Assembly: GCA_035294085.1 (NCBI GenBank)
Contig: DATGLP010000009.1
Coordinates: 1-55,831, forward strand
DNA: 55,831 nt
Reading direction: 5' to 3'
Origin: Acidimicrobiales bacterium
GTDB lineage: Bacteria > Actinomycetota > Acidimicrobiia > Acidimicrobiales > Bog-793
Below, piece after piece: positions 50,644-55,831 of the stretch. A model generated the notes under the pieces. That model was given only the letters and a program-made list of their open reading frames with translations, was not told the origin of the DNA and did no database searches. A program made the position numbers and the translations under genes. Each line of letters opens with the position of its first letter. The first letter of the stretch is position 1.

Positions 50644-51522
50644 ATGACGCGCGGACCGGGGCTGGGCGGGGCCGGGCGTGCGCCGCGTCCAGCGGCGGGC
50701 GACGGGGAAGCCGACCGCGCCGGCTACCGGATCGAGGCGCTCGCGAAGGGCCTGCGGGTCCTGTCGCTCTTCTCCGAGCAGCGCCCCACCTGGCGGATCA
50801 CCGACGTCGCGGCCGAGGCGGGCATCCCACTGCCGACGGCCTACCGGATCATGATGACGCTCACCGCCGAGGGCTACCTCGACCGCCTCCCCGACGGCGC
50901 CTACCGGCCGGGCGTCCGGGTACTGACCCTCGGCATGTCGGCGCTGCGCAACCTCGAGCTCGTCGAGCTCGCGACCCCGCCGCTCCAGGGCCTGGCCGAC
51001 GCCACGGGCGAGACGGTCAACCTCGCGGTCCTCGCCGACGACAAGGTCCTCTACCTCGTCCGCATCCGCAACTCGAACCTCGTCACTGCGAACATCCAGG
51101 TCGGCTCGATGCTCCCGGCCGTCCACACCTCCATCGGCAAGCTCCTCCTCGCCTACCTCGACGACGAGGCGCTGGCGCGTCGCATCGGCGCGACCTCCTT
51201 CGCCGGCGGGCAGGGACCGAACGCGCTGCGCTCCCTCGAGGCGCTGCGGGCCGAGCTCGCCGGCATCCGCGAGCGGGGCTGGGCGACCCAGGACGAGGAG
51301 CTCGCGTTCGGCCTGCGCTCCGTCGCGGCGCCGGTACGCGACCGCTCGGGTGCCGTCGTGGCCGGCGCCAACGTGGCCGTCCAGGCGCGCGACTGGCCGA
51401 TGGAGCGGATCCACGCCGAGCTCCGACCGCCCCTCGTCGCGACCTGCGAGCACATCTCGGCGCTCCTCGGCTACTCGCCGGCCGCGCCACGCCCGCGCGC
51501 CGTGACACCGCCCGGCCCCTGA
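50644..51522 (+). CDS. IclR-family transcriptional regulator
   Basis: This 292-residue regulator has an N-terminal winged helix-turn-helix (IEALAKGLRVLSLFSEQRPT, WRITDVAAEAGIPLPTAYRI). The IclR effector domain follows, with LATPPLQGLADATGETVNLA, VHTSIGKLLLAYLDDEA and GWATQDEELAFGLRSVAAPV. IclR proteins often control catabolic operons for aromatic or small organic acids. ATG 50644 has GGAGAAAG upstream; ATG 50623 in frame has none. It is divergent from the CocE-type hydrolase and may also control the importer operon beyond it. Confidence 0.94.
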   Translation: MTRGPGLGGAGRAPRPAAGDGEADRAGYRIEALAKGLRVLSLFSEQRPTWRITDVAAEAGIPLPTAYRIMMTLTAEGYLDRLPDGAYRPGVRVLTLGMSALRNLELVELATPPLQGLADATGETVNLAVLADDKVLYLVRIRNSNLVTANIQVGSMLPAVHTSIGKLLLAYLDDEALARRIGATSFAGGQGPNALRSLEALRAELAGIRERGWATQDEELAFGLRSVAAPVRDRSGAVVAGANVAVQARDWPMERIHAELRPPLVATCEHISALLGYSPAAPRPRAVTPPGP

Positions 51523-51573
51523 GGCCGTCTCGGGCCGCGCCGGCTCCGCTCGCACCTGCGCGCCCCGGCACGC

Positions 51574-51774
51574 TCAGACCGCCGCCCGCTCGTAGGAGAT
51601 GGCCTGCGTCGGGCACCCCGCGACCACCTCGCCCACGAGGGCTTCGTCGGCCTCGCCGACCTCGGCAACGAGGAGCCTCGCCTGGCCGTCCTCGCCGAGC
51701 GCGAACAGGCGCGGAGCCGCGACGACGCAGCACGCATACCCCTGGCAGCGCGCGAGGTCGATGCTGACGCGCAT
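51574..51774 (-). CDS. one-cluster ferredoxin ([3Fe-4S]-type) partnering the P450
   Basis: This 66-residue ferredoxin has Cys 10, Cys 16 and Cys 54, followed by Pro. The motif C-x2-Y-x2-C (CQGYACC) has Tyr where a fourth cluster Cys would be, as in actinobacterial [3Fe-4S] ferredoxins with a variable residue in that position. AAPRLFALGEDGQARLL and the closing CPTQAISYE are typical. The gene is 13 bases after the P450 stop on the same strand, so it very probably delivers electrons to it. ATG 51774 is unambiguous. Confidence 0.95.
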   Translation of the reverse strand: MRVSIDLARCQGYACCVVAAPRLFALGEDGQARLLVAEVGEADEALVGEVVAGCPTQAISYERAAV

Positions 51775-51787
51775 CACGGCGGCTCCC

Positions 51788-53029
51788 TCAGCCGCCCGCC
51801 GGCTCGAGCACGACCGGCAGGCGGCGGACGCCGAGGTGGCGGCCGCCACCCTCGAGCCCGGTCCGCTCGACCGGCCCGGCGAGCCGGTAGCGAGGGAAGC
51901 GGGTGAGGAGCGTCTCGACGGCAAGGCGCAGCTCCGTGAGCGCGAGGAACCTCCCGGGGCAGGCGTGGATCCCCGCGCCGAACGCGAGGTGCGGGTTCTC
52001 CTCCCGGTCGAGGTGCACGCGCTCGGCATCGGCGAAGACGGCCTCGTCGCGGTTCGCGCTCGCGTACACGAGCAGGACGGGGTCCCCGGGCTGCATCCCG
52101 ACGCCCCGCACGCACGTCGGCCGGGCGACCGTGCGCCGGAACTGGTGGAGAGGGGTGTAGAAGCGCAGGAGCTCGTTCACCGCTGCAGGGATCCGCGAGC
52201 GGTCCTCGAGGAGCCACGCGCGGTCCTCCGGGTGCTCTGCGAGGTGGGCGAGGACGTTGCCGAGCGAGAGCGCCGTCGAGTCGTGGCCGGCGTAGGTGAG
52301 CGACCACATCAAGATCGCGATCGTCTCGTCGTCCATCCGCCCCTCGTTGAGGGCGAGTACGCGGCTGACGAAGTCGTCGCGGGGGTCGGTCTTGCGCTCG
52401 GCGACGATCTCGAGCCAGTAGTCGACGCCGCGCTGCAGCTCGGGGCTGCCGCCGCGCAGGAAGGCCATGGAGTACCGCCGGGCGTCCTCCCCCTGCTCGC
52501 CGGTGAGCCCCCACAGGCTCGTCATCACGTGCAGTGGGAGGGGCAGCGCGAAGCGCTCGACGAGGTCGACCGGCTCCGCCGGCTCGATCGCCCCGAGCAG
52601 CGCGTCGATCGTCGCCTGGATGTCGGGCTCGAGGCCCCTGGCCACGGCGGCGTTCGTCATCGGGCTGATGAGCCGGCGCATCCAGGTGTGCTCGGGGGGG
52701 TCGTACTCGATCGGCGGGATCCGGATCTCGCTGTACGCCGGGAGGAACATCCCCGCCGCCGATGAGAACGTCTCATGGTCCTGGGCAGCCGCCTTGACGT
52801 CCTCGTAGCGGCTGAGCACCCAGTACCCGCCGTAGCGCTCGCCGCGCGCCACGGGGCAGCGCTCGCGCAGCTCCCGGTAGCGATCCCAGACGTTGCGATG
52901 ATCGAGGGTCGGGTCGTGGTGGTCGAAGGGGACGGCACCCGGGTCGAAACCGGGGTCCGGGAGCACGGCGCCGGCAGCCTCCGACGCCAGCGCCGTCGTC
53001 TGCGCCTCGAGCGGTCGCTCCACTGCCAC
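51788..53029 (-). CDS. cytochrome P450
   Basis: This P450 of about 413 residues has the heme loop FGAGIHACPGRFLALTE, the I-helix oxygen motif LTYAGHDSTALSLG, an ExxR in NELLRFYTP and the bacterial class-I start region (DPTLDHRNVWDRYRELRERC). The short cytosolic form fits use with the adjacent ferredoxin and a soluble reductase. GTG 53029 is chosen. The frame continues to a TTG at 53071, but that would place the probable operator palindromes in the coding sequence. It is divergent from the LysR gene, its likely regulator; the substrate is unknown. Confidence 0.94.
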   Translation of the reverse strand: MAVERPLEAQTTALASEAAGAVLPDPGFDPGAVPFDHHDPTLDHRNVWDRYRELRERCPVARGERYGGYWVLSRYEDVKAAAQDHETFSSAAGMFLPAYSEIRIPPIEYDPPEHTWMRRLISPMTNAAVARGLEPDIQATIDALLGAIEPAEPVDLVERFALPLPLHVMTSLWGLTGEQGEDARRYSMAFLRGGSPELQRGVDYWLEIVAERKTDPRDDFVSRVLALNEGRMDDETIAILMWSLTYAGHDSTALSLGNVLAHLAEHPEDRAWLLEDRSRIPAAVNELLRFYTPLHQFRRTVARPTCVRGVGMQPGDPVLLVYASANRDEAVFADAERVHLDREENPHLAFGAGIHACPGRFLALTELRLAVETLLTRFPRYRLAGPVERTGLEGGGRHLGVRRLPVVLEPAGG

Positions 53030-53052
53030 GGCAGCACTGTCGCAGCCGCGAG

Positions 53053-53083
53053 TTGCATGATGCAATTGCAATTACTCGATAAT
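53053..53083. promoter_or_regulatory. palindromic operator and -10 region between P450 and LysR genes
   Basis: The perfect palindrome TTGCATGATGCAA (53053-53065) overlaps the perfect TGCAATTGCA (53061-53070), and GATAAT (53078-53083) follows as a -10 box for the LysR gene with TTGCAT (53053-53058) as possible -35. Overlapping dyads in a divergent promoter are typical LysR-family binding sites. Confidence 0.65.
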
Positions 53084-53094
53084 CTTCATTGGCA

Positions 53095-54021
53095 ATGTCG
53101 ATCCGCTTCTCGCTGCGCCAGCTCGAGTACTTCCTCGCGGCCGCGCGTCACGAGTCGATGAGCGAGGCGGCGGACGCCCTCGACGTGTCCCAGTCGACCG
53201 TCTCGGTCGCGGTCGCCGCGCTCGAGCGCGAGCTCGGCGTCCAGCTCTTCCACCGCCGCCCGGCGAAGGGCCTCGTGCTCACCCCTGCCGGCCGGCGGCT
53301 GCGCGCCGAGGCACGCCGCGTCCTCGCGGAGGCGGAGACGCTCGCCGAGCGCGCTTCCCTCGAGGGGGGCGAGCTGGCCGGCGTGCTCGCCGTCGCCTGC
53401 TTCGCCCCGCTCGCGCCCTTCGTGCTGCCGCGCCTCATCGCGGCCTTCGCCGAGGCCTCCCCGAGGGTGACGGTGCGATTCGAGGAGGGCTCGCTGCTCT
53501 CGGTCCAGCAGGCCGTCCTCGACGGCGAGGCCGAGCTCGCGATTACCTACGATCACGAGCTCGGTCCCCAGCTCGAAGCGCGCACCCTCCTCGCCAACCG
53601 CCCGATGCACGTCGTGACCGCACGGGACCACCGCTTGTCGGGCAGGCCCGCCGTCCGCCTCGAGGAGCTGCGCGGCGAACCCCTCGCGGTCGTCGACGTC
53701 GCGCCGAGCCACCAGCTCCTCCAGGCATTGCTCGCGCGCGCCGGCTTGGCCGGGCAGGTCCGCTACCGCACGACGACCTACGAGCTCGCCTGCGCCCTCG
53801 CGGGTCGTGGCCTCGCCTGCGCGCTCCTCGGCTTCGGCGCCGTCGGCGCCGTGAGTTGCGAGGGCCTACCGCTCTCGTCGGCCACTCTCGAAGCGCCCGG
53901 GCCGCACTTCTCCGTCGTCGCCGCGAGCGCCACTGGGGCGCGCCTCACGCGCCGAGCAGAGGCCTTCCTCGAGTGTGCCCACGCGACCCTGGTGCACGAG
54001 ATCGGGAGCGCGACGCGCTAG
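53095..54021 (+). CDS. LysR-family transcriptional regulator
   Basis: This 308-residue regulator has the classical LysR helix-turn-helix (LRQLEYFLAAARHESMSEAA, DALDVSQSTVSVAVAALERE) and a periplasmic-binding-like effector domain (VLPRLIAAFAEASPRVTVRF, GEAELAITYDHELGPQLEAR, GRGLACALLGFGAVGAV). ATG 53095 lies 12 bases after GATAAT and has no ribosome site, consistent with a nearly leaderless message; an in-frame TTG at 53089 adds two residues. It probably controls the divergent P450-ferredoxin pair through the palindromes between them. Confidence 0.94.
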   Translation: MSIRFSLRQLEYFLAAARHESMSEAADALDVSQSTVSVAVAALERELGVQLFHRRPAKGLVLTPAGRRLRAEARRVLAEAETLAERASLEGGELAGVLAVACFAPLAPFVLPRLIAAFAEASPRVTVRFEEGSLLSVQQAVLDGEAELAITYDHELGPQLEARTLLANRPMHVVTARDHRLSGRPAVRLEELRGEPLAVVDVAPSHQLLQALLARAGLAGQVRYRTTTYELACALAGRGLACALLGFGAVGAVSCEGLPLSSATLEAPGPHFSVVAASATGARLTRRAEAFLECAHATLVHEIGSATR

Positions 54022-54230
54022 CGCCGCTGCGTCCACGTTGCGCCGAAGTCGTCCGACGCGGGACGCGCAGCCACGACGACGCCACGCACCACACGATGCG
54101 CAGCTCTCGCCGTCGAGGAGCATCGACGATAGGTTCGATCTTCTCGCGCGCGAGCGAAATCCTCCTTCTGCGCGCCCGAGCCACCCAATACCCTCGCTCC
54201 AGCTCCCCCAACGAGCCACGAGGACCGGCC
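54022..54230. other. intergenic region before the AGN-motif protein
   Basis: These 209 bases contain frames on both strands but no recognisable protein. GAGGA at 54220-54224 is the ribosome site of the next gene. No clear promoter hexamers could be marked. Confidence 0.5.
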
Positions 54231-55831
54231 ATGCACGAGTACCGAAGAGCCCGTGTGCTCGCTCCTCCCGTCCCCGTCGCTACCCGCTCGACCCGAGGCC
54301 AGGAAGCGAGCGCCGCGCAAGCCCTCCTCGAGCTCCAGCGTCGGGCCGGAAACGCCGCGGTCACCACGCTGCTCCACGCGCACCCCGCAACCCCGACGCC
54401 TCCCGCCGGCATTCCGACGCCCCCCTCGCCCGCCCCCCAGCTCCTTCCCGTCCAGCGTGCCGGTGACAAGATCGCCTTCGAGCCTGCCTCGTCCCCCGGT
54501 GACGTGCAGCTCACCGACGAGGAGAACGCGCAGCTCGCAACCCTGCGGGAGATCATCGAAACAGCCCGCACCGAGAAGCGGCGACGCAAAGCCGACATCG
54601 AACACACGAAAGAGGAGCAAATCCGCGAGATAGACGACAAGACACTACATGAAAGCAAGCGAATTCCTGAACTCAAGAAACGACTCAAGACCTATCACAG
54701 TTCCATTGAAGCTTCTTCCGGCTGGCGATGGTCACAGATCTACACCACGATACGCTCGAGACTCGGCGAGGGAGTGACGTTTGACAACCTTCCGACCGGT
54801 TCTACCGACGCGTCCCGTCCCAACACGCCGAGCCTGAAGGTGACCGTAAAGAGCTCGCGTGGCACACCGCTCCTCTACGTCCACTTCGGGGACAGCCGCT
54901 TCGGCTCGCCACCTCCGACGGGATCTCAGCAGTCAGGCGTCTCCCGGCCCGGTGGAACCTCGATCTCCACGAGCAGCGGCTCGGCCAACGTCCACTACAA
55001 GCACGGATACTTCGAGTCCTCCGAGTTCTGGGATCGCGAGCTTTCTGCGCGGCCGACGGGCAACGACGCGGTTCCCGAGCGCAAGCAGTTCATTCTTGAT
55101 GACAACAATGTCTACACGCGTCGTTTCGTGACACGTGCGATCACGCTCTATCACCTCGCGAACATGGTCGGCCTCAGGATTCAGCCCCCGGAAGGATTCG
55201 AAAGCATGGACGACTCAGCCCTCAGTACCGCGGAGCCGAAGGTGGAACAACTCATCGTGAATCAACAACAACTCTTCGCTCAGTTGCCGCGGTACATGAA
55301 GGGAACCTTCGGCCCCCATGCGGACGACTTCGATATCAATACGGTTGCAGCCATTGCTGGGTCACCTCAGAGCGCAAAGTATGACCAAGACCAAATTCGC
55401 ACCGGTAGAGAGACTGGCTTCAAGATCACGAGCGGACCTCGGAAGACAACCGCGACACCAAGCAGCACGATGGATGTCAACGAAATGGCGAGCATGCAGG
55501 TTCGGAACGGTAGTGGCTCCGGCCAACCGTTTCTCTCGACTACGAGTACACAACCACCACTTCTTCCCAACCAGCCACCCAAGGTGATCCGCGGCAACAA
55601 GGGGGAGCGCTTCGACGAAGGGGCGGAGAACCAGGCCGTCTGCAAGATCGACCTCGCCAAAGCGAAGGCCCTTGGGGTGAGGATCGTGAACCAGCACTCC
55701 GAGGAGTCGCACAAGTTCAAGACGGCCTACGACCGCTACTTCCCTGTCGATGACCTCATGAAGCTGGCTAAGCTAGCGGCCACGAAGTTTACGGACGACA
55801 TGCAGATCCTGGCAGATTCGGAGGGCTCTGA
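54231..55831 (+). CDS. large composite protein with AGN-AV N-terminal motif, possible injection-system effector (3' end outside window)
   Basis: A single frame runs from ATG 54231, preceded by GAGGA, through 533 codons to the window edge without a stop. Residues 29-48 read AQALLELQRRAGNAAVTTLL, the leucine-rich motif found near the N-terminus of many actinobacterial DUF4157-type and contractile-injection-system-linked proteins. A Pro/Thr linker and the equally typical LLPVQR (71-76) follow. Residues about 98-160 are highly charged and likely coiled coil. The rest is unrecognised; FLSTTST at 434-440 faintly recalls the core of ADP-ribosyltransferases. From about 54550 GC content and codon choice drop clearly, suggesting a foreign passenger region. 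No signal peptide is visible. Confidence 0.85.
   Translation, partial: MHEYRRARVLAPPVPVATRSTRGQEASAAQALLELQRRAGNAAVTTLLHAHPATPTPPAGIPTPPSPAPQLLPVQRAGDKIAFEPASSPGDVQLTDEENAQLATLREIIETARTEKRRRKADIEHTKEEQIREIDDKTLHESKRIPELKKRLKTYHSSIEASSGWRWSQIYTTIRSRLGEGVTFDNLPTGSTDASRPNTPSLKVTVKSSRGTPLLYVHFGDSRFGSPPPTGSQQSGVSRPGGTSISTSSGSANVHYKHGYFESSEFWDRELSARPTGNDAVPERKQFILDDNNVYTRRFVTRAITLYHLANMVGLRIQPPEGFESMDDSALSTAEPKVEQLIVNQQQLFAQLPRYMKGTFGPHADDFDINTVAAIAGSPQSAKYDQDQIRTGRETGFKITSGPRKTTATPSSTMDVNEMASMQVRNGSGSGQPFLSTTSTQPPLLPNQPPKVIRGNKGERFDEGAENQAVCKIDLAKAKALGVRIVNQHSEESHKFKTAYDRYFPVDDLMKLAKLAATKFTDDMQILADSEGS

Noticed and set aside
48876-51767. Very long plus-strand frame crossing the CocE hydrolase and IclR genes
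   Set aside because: It runs opposite to and out of phase with two genes that have clear catalytic and DNA-binding motifs, and its translation is charged low-complexity sequence.
53030-53071. P450 N-terminus extended to the TTG at 53071
   Set aside because: TTG is a poor start, no ribosome site precedes it, and the extension would cover the perfect palindromes of the divergent promoter.
1-55831. tRNA, rRNA, CRISPR arrays, insertion sequences and attachment sites
   Set aside because: No cloverleaf-like sequence, rRNA segment, regularly spaced repeat series, transposase motif or duplicated attachment site was seen on reading both strands; a covariance-model search was not possible here.

Overview
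The window is very GC-rich DNA (over 80% in some 60-base lines), with many GTG starts, four-base ATGA/GTGA stop-start overlaps, purine-rich ribosome sites and a split pntA. It also encodes two luciferase-like (probably F420- or flavin-dependent) monooxygenases, a cytochrome P450 with a one-cluster ferredoxin, an AcpA-type lipoprotein and a nitrobindin. This fits a high-GC Gram-positive actinobacterium, possibly an environmental lineage outside the well-studied genera; the species cannot be named from the sequence. No rRNA, tRNA, CRISPR array, insertion sequence or phage gene was seen.

Layout. 1-4444: two large envelope membrane proteins (GT-C/YfhO-like) behind the end of another gene, plus a small unknown ORF. 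4549-6419: a LuxR-type regulator whose receiver domain has lost its acceptor Asp, then a glycerate kinase that overlaps tail-to-tail with a complete transhydrogenase operon (pntAA-pntAB-pntB, 9211 to 6394). 9495-22574: a sugar or polyol catabolic cluster of visibly lower GC. It holds a DeoR repressor, a HAD phosphatase, a family-5 ABC importer, two unrecognised coupled proteins, two divergent FGGY kinases and a D-2-hydroxyacid dehydrogenase. Palindromic operators lie in one of its divergent promoters, and a shared two-part motif lies in both.

34800 down to 22861: eleven minus-strand genes forming an apparent catabolic operon. A NitT/TauT-type importer is followed by a luciferase-like monooxygenase, a dihydroorotase/hydantoinase-like enzyme, a cupin without its usual histidines, a PLP deaminase, a protein with three RidA-like units, two amidohydrolases and a second luciferase-like monooxygenase. 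The set looks like an undescribed route for opening and deaminating a nitrogen-containing compound; this is inference from gene families.

35166-38812: an AcpA-like phosphoesterase lipoprotein, nitrobindin divergent from a ferredoxin reductase, and a cysteine-bearing HTH regulator. 39049-42189 (plus) and 48654-42224 (minus): two convergent catabolic operons. One carries two SDRs, a CMD-like protein and an FAH-family hydrolase; the other carries a NitT/TauT importer with two permeases, an SDR, an MDR and a sugar-epimerase-like TIM barrel. 48810-51522: a CocE-type hydrolase divergent from an IclR regulator. 51574-54021: a ferredoxin and P450 divergent from a LysR regulator, with palindromes between them.

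54231 to the window end: the open 5' part of a large composite protein. Its N-terminus carries a leucine-rich AGN-AV motif like those on actinobacterial proteins linked to contractile injection systems. It continues through a proline linker and coiled coil into lower-GC sequence with a possible effector region. This and the triple-RidA operon are the two most promising undescribed systems here.
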